A stretch of 16,814 nt of DNA from CAZCWX01 sp964502465 (GTDB lineage: Bacteria; Desulfobacterota; Binatia; Bin18), in assembly GCA_964502465.1 (NCBI GenBank), contig CAZCWX010000712.1:1-16814 (forward strand), given 5' to 3'. Shown here one piece after another: positions 1 to 6,925 of the stretch; positions within the stretch are counted from its first letter, which is position 1; every line of letters starts with the position of its first letter. The notes under the pieces were generated by a model that was not told the origin of the DNA, did not search any database, and worked only from the letters and a program-made list of their open reading frames with translations. The position numbers were made by a program, and so were the translations under genes.

Positions 1-1074
1 TTTGTGTACAACATTGGCCAGAATGGGGCGACCCACCAGATTCGTGGGATCAAATGGGATAACAGCATGGTCGGCACCCGTCTTATGGGGAAAGCCTTCG
101 ATAACTTCGATTTCACGATCAACTATTTGTTCAAACGCGCCGATCCCGCCGCCTTCGTGATTTGGGACTCGGCGTTTGACTCCTCTCTGCCAGGGACTGG
201 CGCGCTGCGACCGGACTTTCCCATTTTCCTGGCCAATGATCCTGCGCAGCGCCAACAATGGTTTGATACCTGCATGCGTCAAAACCAGTCTGCGTTTCTT
301 GTTGGAGGTGAAGCCTATGGATATAACGCCGACGGCAATCCCAATAACGACCGCAATGGCACTTTCTGCCTAGGCACAGGCCACTTCTACCCCTGGACCA
401 ACGTGTTCGGTTTTACCACGACCTACAATGATTTCGACTACACCGGCGCCGTGTTTAGACTGGAACAAAGCTGGTCTACCAACGAGCCCCGGAATTTCAG
501 TGTGCGTAACTCACCACAACAAGCCCAACGGAACAACGAATTCCAAGATGAATTCGGCAACACCTGTCCAGGCGGAGGCACGACCTGCCCGAACACCAAA
601 GCTTTTCGCAAGCGCTCGAAGAGCGGCAGTGCGGTATGGCGCAGTATGATCGGCTTTGATTTATTGCGGACCTGGAGTTTCATACCTGGCACGTTCGGCA
701 AGGACCAGTGGTTCCTCACCGGTCAGCATCTCATGACCTACAACAATAACAACCGCCCTACCGCCCTGAACCCGTTTACCAACGCACCTTTTGACCGCGT
801 TCAGCGTTGGGAGCAGCTCTTTACGCTCTCTGGTTCTGGGTTCTTTGCCAGGGGGAAACTAGAGCCGCTCTGGGCCTATGCGTATTCTCCCAATGGTAAG
901 CAGCATCTCATCCTGCTGCAGAGTTGGTGGCATGGGCTCTATTTCAGAAATCTGGATCTGTATGCGGGGCTCGCCTTGTATCCTGGCAGCCGCTTCAGGC
1001 CTGACCAGTCTGCCCTCAACTACTATGCTGACCGTGATACCCTCTGGATGCGGTTGGTGTATTACATTCTGTAA
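1..1074 (+). CDS. Outer-membrane beta-barrel protein, DUF1302-like (5' partial)
   Basis: The reading frame is open to the left edge, so this is the C-terminal part (about 357 residues) of a longer protein. It is rich in aromatic residues, Asn, Gly and alternating polar/hydrophobic stretches, and ends in short aromatic strands (DTLWMRLVYYIL), as expected for a transmembrane beta-barrel, although the last residue is Leu rather than the usual Phe. The style resembles DUF1302-type outer-membrane proteins of uncultured proteobacteria-like lineages; that assignment rests on overall look, not a diagnostic motif. Counting from the codon at position 4, four cysteines (C90, C122, C188, C195) lie in Asn/Gly/Pro-rich loop-like segments and could form disulfides. 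No substrate can be inferred. A strong terminator follows 34 bp after the stop, so the next gene is a separate unit. Confidence 0.6.
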   Translation, partial: FVYNIGQNGATHQIRGIKWDNSMVGTRLMGKAFDNFDFTINYLFKRADPAAFVIWDSAFDSSLPGTGALRPDFPIFLANDPAQRQQWFDTCMRQNQSAFLVGGEAYGYNADGNPNNDRNGTFCLGTGHFYPWTNVFGFTTTYNDFDYTGAVFRLEQSWSTNEPRNFSVRNSPQQAQRNNEFQDEFGNTCPGGGTTCPNTKAFRKRSKSGSAVWRSMIGFDLLRTWSFIPGTFGKDQWFLTGQHLMTYNNNNRPTALNPFTNAPFDRVQRWEQLFTLSGSGFFARGKLEPLWAYAYSPNGKQHLILLQSWWHGLYFRNLDLYAGLALYPGSRFRPDQSALNYYADRDTLWMRLVYYIL

Positions 1075-1107
1075 CATGTAGGGGTATCCACGCTCCTACG
1101 CTTAATC

Positions 1108-1140
1108 AGGGGAGGTCTACATGGTCTCCCCTTTTTCGTT
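1108..1140 (+). terminator. Rho-independent terminator after the beta-barrel gene
   Basis: GGGGAGG (1109-1115) pairs with TCTCCCC (1125-1131) around a 9-nt loop, with an extra A-T pair at the base and one G-U pair at the top. It is followed by TTTTTCGTT. The stem plus T-rich tail is a textbook intrinsic terminator. An ATG at 1121 lies inside the loop, which argues against a start there for the downstream gene. Confidence 0.85.
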
Positions 1141-1213
1141 TTCTGTTGCACTGGCGCGAGTAATAAAAATATGGGAAGATGCCCCGTCGAACACTGAAAG
1201 GAGGTCTTCACGA

Positions 1214-2902
1214 ATGGCAACCCTGGATGGCGGCGCGCTCATTGGCCGCATTTTGAAAGAACAAAAAGTCAAATATATGTTCGCCGTCAATGGCGGACAC
1301 ACGTTCCCGATTCTCGCTAACCTGATGAACAATGACATCAAACTCATTCATATGCGGCATGAACAGGCGACCGCGTACGCTGCGGACGGCTGGGCCCGCG
1401 TCACCGGGACTCCAGGGGTGTGCTGTGTGACCGCTGGCTGCGGCCTCACGAACGCCGTGACTGGCCTGTGTGTCGCAGGACTGACTAATAGTGCTGTGGT
1501 GTGCCTTTCTGGCCAGCACCCCACCACCGAGGACTATATCGGTTCCTTCCAAGAAGCGTATGGGTCAGACGTCGTGCGCACTTTTTCGAAGTTTGCCAAG
1601 CGCGTACTTGACTGGTCTACGATCGAGATCGATCTGCGTCAAGCGTTCCGTGAAGCGATGAGTCCCCCTCAAGGAGTGTCGCTATTAGAAATTCCGACCA
1701 ATATTCTCTATCACGGCGATGATGAGAAGAAACAACGAAAAGGCGCGAAGGTCTATGGTCTCGATGAATTGCGTTCTCAGGGCGACCCGCGTCAAATCGA
1801 GCGCGCCGTAGAATTGATCTACAAAGCCCAGAAGCCGCTCGTTGCAGGAGGAGATGGGATTTTCTGGTCGAATGCTGCCGCTGAACTCAAAGAGTTTGCG
1901 GAACTCACCAGTACGCCGATCTATTGCCGAAGGGCTGGTCAAGGCGCAGTAGACGAAGACCACCCCCTGGCGATTCGTGGGGCATGGAAAAAACCCTTCA
2001 GCGGCGATGCAGATGTGGTGATGGCCATTGGTTTCAAGTTTTGGAGTGGAGAAAAATTTGGCGAGCCCCCGACCTGGAGCGATCAAGCAACATACATTCA
2101 GGTCGATGCCACCCCACAACGGGTCGGCTGGCACGTGCCTGCTACTGTCGGTATTGTCGGCGACCCGAAGCTTGTGCTACGGCAGATGATCGACAAGATC
2201 AAAGAAATGAAGCTCGACTTTAGCGCCAAACGTGAGAGTCCCTGGCTCAAAAAAATGGTCGAGGTTCGCGAGAACTATAACAAGTTGATCGGTGAACGGG
2301 CGCAAAAGAACCGCGATACTGTTCCCATTCATCCAGACCGCCTCACCAAGGATTTGATCTCAGTCATTGATAAGGACGCAACCCTGATTATCGACAGCTT
2401 TACGCTGAGTGGCTACACCAGCCAATGGTTCACTGCGCACTCTACTGGTCAGGTTGTCGATGCCGGCCCATTGGCTCCGGTAGGACACGGCGTCGGAATG
2501 GGGATCGGTGTACAACTCGGCCGTCCTGGAAAACAGGTCATTGTGGTAATCGGTGACGGCGGTCTTGGCATTGGCGGTATGGACATGGAAACCGCAGCCA
2601 AATACAAGATCCCAATTGTTGCCCTCCTGTGGAATAACAGCTCGTGGGGCCCCAGTTTTGAGTCGATGCCGATGCTCAAAGGGCGTACCGATCCTTTCGA
2701 TATGCTCCCGAACATTCGCTACGACAAAGTATTTGAGCCTATGGGCGTCTATACAGAACACGTAGAGAAGCCCGATGAAATCATTCCTGCTTTGGAGCGA
2801 GCACTCAAATCAGGAAGAACTGCTCTTGTCAATGTCATCGGGGATAAGCGGATTGGTCACCCAACGCTCGGTGGGAATTTACTCGGATCAACCCAGGTAT
2901 AA
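1214..2902 (+). CDS. Thiamine-diphosphate-dependent enzyme, acetolactate synthase / 2-hydroxyacyl-CoA lyase-like
   Basis: A 562-residue protein with the three-domain plan of the ThDP decarboxylase/synthase superfamily. The N-terminal PYR domain holds the activating glutamate E50 in RHEQATAYAADGWARVTG. A central domain follows, and the C-terminal PP domain has the cofactor motif GDG (447-449) followed by NN (474-475). It is clearly a ThDP carboligase or decarboxylase (acetolactate synthase large-subunit-like, oxalyl-CoA decarboxylase or HACL relatives), but the substrate is not readable. No small regulatory subunit or other branched-chain gene is adjacent, so a true biosynthetic IlvB is less likely. 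The start at 1214 is chosen because AAAGGAGG (1197-1204) sits 9 nt upstream; the in-frame ATG at 1121 lies inside the preceding terminator. TTGCAC (1146-1151) followed by an AT-rich stretch could be a promoter, but the spacing is poor. Confidence 0.85.
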   Translation: MATLDGGALIGRILKEQKVKYMFAVNGGHTFPILANLMNNDIKLIHMRHEQATAYAADGWARVTGTPGVCCVTAGCGLTNAVTGLCVAGLTNSAVVCLSGQHPTTEDYIGSFQEAYGSDVVRTFSKFAKRVLDWSTIEIDLRQAFREAMSPPQGVSLLEIPTNILYHGDDEKKQRKGAKVYGLDELRSQGDPRQIERAVELIYKAQKPLVAGGDGIFWSNAAAELKEFAELTSTPIYCRRAGQGAVDEDHPLAIRGAWKKPFSGDADVVMAIGFKFWSGEKFGEPPTWSDQATYIQVDATPQRVGWHVPATVGIVGDPKLVLRQMIDKIKEMKLDFSAKRESPWLKKMVEVRENYNKLIGERAQKNRDTVPIHPDRLTKDLISVIDKDATLIIDSFTLSGYTSQWFTAHSTGQVVDAGPLAPVGHGVGMGIGVQLGRPGKQVIVVIGDGGLGIGGMDMETAAKYKIPIVALLWNNSSWGPSFESMPMLKGRTDPFDMLPNIRYDKVFEPMGVYTEHVEKPDEIIPALERALKSGRTALVNVIGDKRIGHPTLGGNLLGSTQV

Positions 2903-2910
2903 GCGTCTAT

Positions 2911-2997
2911 TGAGTCGATGGGGTCTGTTGAGTCCTATTGAGCCTGTTGGATCCTGATGACTTCTTGACTCTACAGACCCTATGACTCTATAGACCC
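2911..2997. repeat. Imperfect inverted repeat of GAGTC/GGGTCT words
   Basis: The gap behind the ThDP gene is built from short words. GGGTCTGTTGAGTC (2921-2934) is complementary, with one mismatch, to GACTCTACAGACCC (2967-2980). An outer GAGTC (2912-2916) pairs with GACTC (2984-2988). The 3' arm is itself repeated at 2984-2997 (GACTCTATAGACCC, 13 of 14 bases identical). It could fold as a long hairpin or be a decayed repeat. There is no T-run, so it is not a classic terminator. Confidence 0.6.
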
Positions 2998-3049
2998 TGT
3001 GGACCCCACATCCAACACAATGTTGACCGAGCTGGGTAAGGACTAAACC

Positions 3050-3280
3050 ATGGTCAAGTTCTTTTGTGACCGCTGCGGCACTGAGGTCGAAAACTTCGAT
3101 GCACTGCTAGAATTCTCTCTCGGCGTGACTGAACGCCCTAACCGCTCTGTCTGGAGTTGGCGAGGTGAGGTGTGCCAGGAATGCTACGAGACCATGAGAG
3201 AGGAAATCACAAACCGCGTTCTGCCATTTCCAGCAACCGAAGAGAATAAAAAGAAAGGGATACGGAAGATTACGCCGTAA
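3050..3280 (+). CDS. Small four-cysteine (zinc-ribbon-like) protein
   Basis: A 76-residue protein with two Cys pairs, CDRC at 6-9 and CQEC at 42-45, separated by 32 residues. This spacing fits a single zinc-ribbon or treble-clef-like site. The segment between the knuckles is acidic/aromatic (two Trp in SVWSW), and the tail is charged and lysine-rich. I do not recognise a named family and assign no function. A weak AAGGA lies about 9 nt before the ATG. The gap of 147 bp and the inverted repeat upstream suggest it is not tightly co-transcribed with the ThDP gene. It faces the next gene convergently. Confidence 0.65.
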   Translation: MVKFFCDRCGTEVENFDALLEFSLGVTERPNRSVWSWRGEVCQECYETMREEITNRVLPFPATEENKKKGIRKITP

Positions 3281-3285
3281 AGGCG

Positions 3286-3310
3286 ATGCTCTTCATTTTG
3301 TGAAGGGCAT
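3286..3310. terminator. Hairpin between convergent genes
   Basis: ATGCTCTTCA (3286-3295) pairs with TGAAGGGCAT (3301-3310) around a TTTTG loop, with one G-U pair. It sits in the 39-bp space between two convergent genes and could act as a shared terminator. There is no strong T-run on either side, so the call is tentative. Confidence 0.4.
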
Positions 3311-3319
3311 GCGTCACCC

Positions 3320-4081
3320 CTATTTCCCTTGCAAAATATGGATGACCGCATCATGCACGAAGGTGTTAGAAATTACTGCACTTCCGGTGTAAATAGAAGA
3401 TGTACCGGCAAAATCGGAGTAACGGCCTCCTGCTTCTGTCACTAAAATTTTCGTTGCGGCGACATCCCACGGCTTGATTTCTGGTTCGAGAGCCACTTCT
3501 GCTTGACCACAGATCACGAGGCTATGCCCAAGCGCATCACCAAACCCGCGTTGCCTGGCAGTGCCATCAACGAGGCGCAGAAACGGCTGCCAGCACGGGC
3601 GGACTTTCAGGTCTTTTAACCCGCCATGGATGAGCATGGCGCGGTGCAGGTCGGCCACATCAGAAACATAGACCTGCCGTCCGTTAGCAAAGGTTCCCCG
3701 TCCTTTACAGGCGTACAGCAGATCATTGATAGCCGGTGCATACATTACGCCTACAGTGATCTCACCTTCCTCTTCTAACGCAATCAACGTGGCAAAGAAG
3801 GGGATCCCACGGATAAAGTTTTTGGTGCCGTCGATAGGATCAATAATCCAGCGTGCGCTCCTAGTTCCAGGCTGCTCACCCAGCTCTTCACCAAGAAAGC
3901 CGTGTTCCGGGAACCGCGCACGAAGGATCTCAACGATCCTGGCTTCACACTCACGATCGGCACGCGTCACAGGAGTACGGTCGGCCTTAACCTCAACAGT
4001 GAGATTCGTACGAAAATAGGAGAGTGCAATTTCCCCAGCGGCTTTGGCCGCCTCAATCGCCGCACTGAGAAGATCATCCAT
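3320..4081 (-). CDS. Inositol monophosphatase-family phosphatase, probably histidinol-phosphatase (HisN-type)
   Basis: A 253-residue member of the Mg2+-dependent inositol monophosphatase fold. It has the metal-binding GEE (64-66), the signature DPIDGTKNF (81-89) and WDVAA (205-209), which together supply the acidic metal ligands (E65, D81, D84, D206). Length is normal for the family (about 250-270). The DPIDGTKNFIRGIPFFATLIAL context is typical of IMPase-type histidinol-phosphatases (HisN), which dephosphorylate histidinol phosphate in histidine synthesis. No other his genes are visible, and myo-inositol-phosphatase or another sugar phosphatase remains possible. It is a cytosolic enzyme in its own short unit, with repeat-containing gaps on both sides. 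Confidence 0.85.
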   Translation of the reverse strand: MDDLLSAAIEAAKAAGEIALSYFRTNLTVEVKADRTPVTRADRECEARIVEILRARFPEHGFLGEELGEQPGTRSARWIIDPIDGTKNFIRGIPFFATLIALEEEGEITVGVMYAPAINDLLYACKGRGTFANGRQVYVSDVADLHRAMLIHGGLKDLKVRPCWQPFLRLVDGTARQRGFGDALGHSLVICGQAEVALEPEIKPWDVAATKILVTEAGGRYSDFAGTSSIYTGSAVISNTFVHDAVIHILQGK

Positions 4082-4097
4082 GCTTGTTAGCCTTCAT

Positions 4098-4191
4098 CTA
4101 TCAGCAATGAGCTGTCAGCTTCAGATCAGATAGGATGGGAGGTACACTATCAAGAGATTTTCTTAAAAGGCTGAAAGCTGACCGCTGATAG
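4098..4191. repeat. Intergenic inverted repeat, copy A of a GCTGATAG family
   Basis: CTATCAGC (4098-4105) pairs perfectly with GCTGATAG (4184-4191). Inside it, GTCAGCTT (4114-4121) pairs perfectly with AAGCTGAC (4175-4182), and CAG/CTG extends the stem. The centre (4125-4170) is unstructured. A related element lies at 7600-7685. It fills most of the gap between two minus-strand genes. Confidence 0.7.
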
Positions 4192-4204
4192 TTGACAGTT
4201 TCTT

Positions 4205-4996
4205 CTACAACAATCCCCGAATTAACCCGCCATCCACCTGGATACTGACCCCGTTTACATAGCTCGCCGCCTCAGAAGCAAGAAAAACGATCACATTAGC
4301 CATCTCTTGCGGATCGCCGATCCGTCTCAGCGGGACATCGCTAGCACTATCCTGTAGCGCCTCTTCAAATGATTTTCCCGCTCTCTGCGCTCGAGCGGTA
4401 ATGCCACTCTTCAAGCGATCGGTCAGGATACGGCCGGGTAAGACCGTGTTAATCGTAATACTATGCTTCCCGATTTCGCGAGAGAGCGTTTTGGCCATAC
4501 CGACCACAGCCGGTCGCACTCCGTTAGAGAGAATCAGCCCATCGATAGGTTCTTTGACTGACATGGACATGACGCTGACAATCCGCCCCCACTTTTGCTT
4601 TTCCATGTACGGCAGCACCTTACGGATCAAGCGGGCAGTACTGAGAAAATTCAAGGAAAAAGCGTTTTCCCAATCTGCATCCGACATCTGGCCGAAACCT
4701 CCGAGCGGTGGCCCACCGGTGTTGGCCACGAGGACATGGACAGTACCGAACCGTTCGATTGTCTTATCGATCAATTGTTCAGTTGCTTCTAGTTGAGACA
4801 GATCGCCAGGCACCTCGAGTACTTCAGCACCAGTCTCACGGCGGATCTCTTCTGCCGTCCCTTGCAGCAGACCAGGGTCACGTGCACAGACAACAACCTT
4901 TGCTCCCTCCCGCGCAAACCCGAAAGCGGTTGCCTTGCCAATTCCTTTACTTGCCCCGCCAACGACAGCAATTTTGTCTTTGAGTCCAAGGTCCAT
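4205..4996 (-). CDS. SDR-family protein, FabG-like, with altered catalytic motif
   Basis: A 263-residue Rossmann-fold short-chain dehydrogenase/reductase homologue. The dinucleotide-binding loop reads GGASKGIG (13-20) instead of TGxxxGxG. An NTGG segment (92-95) stands where NAG usually is, and a VDGG end (254-257) is present. The catalytic YxxxK is missing: the aligned positions are S157 and R161 in LSNGVRPAVVGMAKTLS, while a serine near 144 is kept. This matches the description of the beta-ketoacyl-ACP-reductase-like SDR subgroup that lacks a perfect NAD motif and tetrad. It may be an unusual reductase or a non-classical binder; the substrate is unknown. A strong AGAGGGGGG ribosome site lies directly upstream of the ATG at 4996. 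It stands alone between two repeat-bearing gaps. Confidence 0.85.
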   Translation of the reverse strand: MDLGLKDKIAVVGGASKGIGKATAFGFAREGAKVVVCARDPGLLQGTAEEIRRETGAEVLEVPGDLSQLEATEQLIDKTIERFGTVHVLVANTGGPPLGGFGQMSDADWENAFSLNFLSTARLIRKVLPYMEKQKWGRIVSVMSMSVKEPIDGLILSNGVRPAVVGMAKTLSREIGKHSITINTVLPGRILTDRLKSGITARAQRAGKSFEEALQDSASDVPLRRIGDPQEMANVIVFLASEAASYVNGVSIQVDGGLIRGLL

Positions 4997-5024
4997 AGTT
5001 GCCCCCCTCTAGGCCAATGGTATT

Positions 5025-5128
5025 AAGTTGAGCTGAGGTGTCATTGCGAGCGAAGCGAAGCAATCCTTATCTTCTGGAGATTGCTTCGTCGCTCATGCTC
5101 CTCGCAATGACGTGTTCCTCCCTAACTT
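5025..5128. mobile_element. MITE-like palindromic element flanked by a 9-bp direct repeat
   Basis: A 104-bp non-coding element. Its ends are AAGTT (5025-5029) and AACTT (5124-5128). Inside, GTCATTGCGAG (5040-5050) is inverted as CTCGCAATGAC (5101-5111), and GAAGCAATC (5057-5065) as GATTGCTTC (5079-5087). It is bordered on both sides by AATGGTATT (5016-5024 and 5129-5137), which looks like a target-site duplication. The GTCATTGCGAG/GAAGCAATC palindrome resembles a repeat I recall from many uncultured bacterial contigs. It has no coding capacity, so any movement would need a transposase elsewhere. Confidence 0.75.
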
Positions 5129-5142
5129 AATGGTATTGCTTC

Positions 5143-6000
5143 CTAGATCAGCAGATAACCTTTCTTTTGATAAAACGTACGCACTGCCGTCTCGAACCCT
5201 GGCGGGTTATCACCCATAACCGAATGGCCAGCTCCTGGAACCAGGGCAAACTCTGACCCGGGAATTGCCTCCTGCAAGTATCTCGCTCCGTCAAGAGAGA
5301 AAACATCACTTTCTGCACCTTTCACCACAAGAGTCGGACACTTGATCTTTGCCACATCGGAGGTTAACTCTTGTTGCATCTTTTTCACATCAACCGGACG
5401 GTGGCCCTCGCTAAAATAGGGATCGTACTTCCATGTCCACTTTCCGCTGGGCAACTGCTTCAAATTGTAGACGACAGTAAACTTGCGGATCACTTCTAAG
5501 GGACGGCGGGGGTTGAAGCGATGAATAATCTCAGCCGCCTCGTCGAGACTATTAAATTCTTTGTAGTTCGCCATAAAGTCACGGATATGTTGTACGCCTT
5601 TACTCTCAACTCGTGGGCCAATATCAACCACAACTAACGCCTCGACTCGTTCTGGATAATTTGCCGTGAAAGAAAGCGAGTTTGCTCCTCCCATAGACAT
5701 CCCAACTAAGAAGAAACGGTTCAGACCGAGAGCAACGGTAAACGCCGCCGCATCGCTCACCATTGCTTTGCGCGAGTAGTCTTTATCTGGCGCCCAGTCA
5801 GTATCTCCATGGCCACGCTGGTCGAAGGCCATCACGTGGCAATGAGGAGACATTGCGGCAGCGAATAAGTCCCACGTGTGACAGGTCTGCCCTACCCCAT
5901 GTAAAAGCACCATAGGCGGCTTCTCTGGGTTGCCCCAGTCAAGATAGTGGAATTGAAGTCCGTTAGCGTTAATGTAGCGATCAGTAAACTGTGCCGTCAT
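5143..6000 (-). CDS. Alpha/beta-hydrolase fold protein
   Basis: A 285-residue cytosolic alpha/beta hydrolase with all expected elements in order: the oxyanion-hole HG in LLHGVGQTC (33-41), the nucleophile elbow GMSMGG with S102, the acid D232 in GAESDVF and the catalytic H259 in GAGHS. A lid/cap segment rich in Arg, Lys and aromatics lies at about 135-210. Such proteins hydrolyse esters, epoxides, haloalkanes or C-C bonds; sequence alone does not tell which here. The ATG at 6000 is preferred over one 33 bp upstream because AAGGAGGGG lies 7 nt before it. The stop is only 6 bp from the nearer copy of the direct repeat bordering the MITE-like element, so that element sits just beyond the 3' end. 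Confidence 0.88.
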   Translation of the reverse strand: MTAQFTDRYINANGLQFHYLDWGNPEKPPMVLLHGVGQTCHTWDLFAAAMSPHCHVMAFDQRGHGDTDWAPDKDYSRKAMVSDAAAFTVALGLNRFFLVGMSMGGANSLSFTANYPERVEALVVVDIGPRVESKGVQHIRDFMANYKEFNSLDEAAEIIHRFNPRRPLEVIRKFTVVYNLKQLPSGKWTWKYDPYFSEGHRPVDVKKMQQELTSDVAKIKCPTLVVKGAESDVFSLDGARYLQEAIPGSEFALVPGAGHSVMGDNPPGFETAVRTFYQKKGYLLI

Positions 6001-6097
6001 GCTTTTTCCCCTCCTTCGCACTTGTACGGCCATGCGGGCGCTAGAATAAAGGAAAAAACCAACATTGAAAAGGGAGAAGAAGGAAAAAAACGAAACC

Positions 6098-6163
6098 GAG
6101 AATCAGAGAGTCTGTGAAACAGGAATCGGGGAATCGGAGAGTCAAAACCATTTCTCCGGTTTT
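6098..6163. repeat. Purine-rich direct repeats and small hairpin between two minus-strand genes
   Basis: GAGAATCAGAGAGTC (6098-6112) is repeated as GGGAATCGGAGAGTC (6129-6143), 13 of 15 bases identical, and GGAATCGG occurs twice in tandem at 6122-6137. AAAACC (6144-6149) pairs with GGTTTT (6158-6163). On the minus strand this hairpin lies just past the HAD gene and could weakly aid termination. The whole gap 6001-6175 is purine-rich on the plus strand and has no gene. Confidence 0.45.
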
Positions 6164-6175
6164 CCGCTTCTTTCT

Positions 6176-6859
6176 TCACCTCGTCGCTCCCTCTTTTGTA
6201 TTGACAAGAGAGAGCATCACTTCCGGTGTTAGCTCTCTCAGACTTGGCAGCACCAGATCCGCTCGGCTGAAATCATTGTTTTGGGTGTATTCATTCGGCA
6301 CGGCGATACAGGCGGTCCCTGCACTGGCTGCGGCGATGACGCCTTTGTAGGTATCTTCGACGACAATACACTGCGACGGCAGCAGTCCCAGCTTGTTTGC
6401 CGCGGCGAGAAACGCATCGGGCAACGGCTTGGCACCGGTATAATCCTCACGAGCGACCGTAAACGGAAAGAAAGACTGCAGGTGAAAACGGCACAGGACT
6501 GCATCGAGGTGCTGGCGATAACTGTTCGTCGCTACGGTAAGGGCAAAGCGGGGGGCGAGTCGAGCGAGCGTTTCTTCAACATACGGCATTAACGTCACCT
6601 CAGTCTCCAAAAACTGCAGGTAGACCGGGGAACGAAGCTGACGCAATTCATCAGGAGAGACGGGCAGATTGTGCTTCGCGACGATATATTCCGGGCCGTA
6701 TCCTTGGGCGATCCAGTACTCTTCATATTCTGTACGTGAGACCGTAACACCGTAGGGTTTCAGAACTTCACTGTAGGCCCGATAATAGAGGCCTTCTGAA
6801 TCAATGAGGACACCGTCAAGGTCGAAAATCACCCCGTAAGAAAAAGATTGAGCGGGCAT
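6176..6859 (-). CDS. HAD-superfamily hydrolase (beta-phosphoglucomutase / phosphoglycolate phosphatase type)
   Basis: A 227-residue HAD phosphatase with all four motifs: DLDGVLID with nucleophile D13 and acid/base D15, T111 in TVATNSYR, K144 in GAKPLPDAF, and the metal-binding E168-D169 in VVEDTYKG. A helical cap (about 20-85) lies between motifs I and II, as in subfamily IA enzymes. These act on phosphorylated sugars, phosphoglycolate or nucleotides; the KPLPDAF and EDTYKGVIAA contexts fit the beta-phosphoglucomutase-like/GmhB-Gph-like pool, without a specific substrate. It is read divergently from the small gene at 6926, across a 66-bp gap that must hold promoters for both; I see no convincing -35/-10 pair. 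Confidence 0.88.
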   Translation of the reverse strand: MPAQSFSYGVIFDLDGVLIDSEGLYYRAYSEVLKPYGVTVSRTEYEEYWIAQGYGPEYIVAKHNLPVSPDELRQLRSPVYLQFLETEVTLMPYVEETLARLAPRFALTVATNSYRQHLDAVLCRFHLQSFFPFTVAREDYTGAKPLPDAFLAAANKLGLLPSQCIVVEDTYKGVIAAASAGTACIAVPNEYTQNNDFSRADLVLPSLRELTPEVMLSLVNTKEGATR

Positions 6860-6925
6860 AGGTTGTGTACTCCTCCATCGGGCTCCGATTTAGCTTGCCG
6901 CATTTTTATAGTAGAGTCATGAGCC

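Noticed and set aside
1121..1213. In-frame ATG at 1121 as start of the ThDP enzyme
   Set aside because: It lies in the loop of an intrinsic terminator, lacks family similarity for 31 residues, and a much better ribosome site precedes the ATG at 1214.
1685..2134. 149-codon open frame antisense to the ThDP enzyme
   Set aside because: It is fully contained in a strongly supported gene and has no family motif.
2911..2997. CRISPR array in the repeat-rich gap
   Set aside because: Repeats are about 14 bp, adjacent and complementary, without uniform spacers or nearby cas genes.
6895..6912. Promoter TTGCCG/TATAGT before the LarE-tail-like gene
   Set aside because: The two hexamers are only 6 bp apart, far from the 16-18 bp needed.
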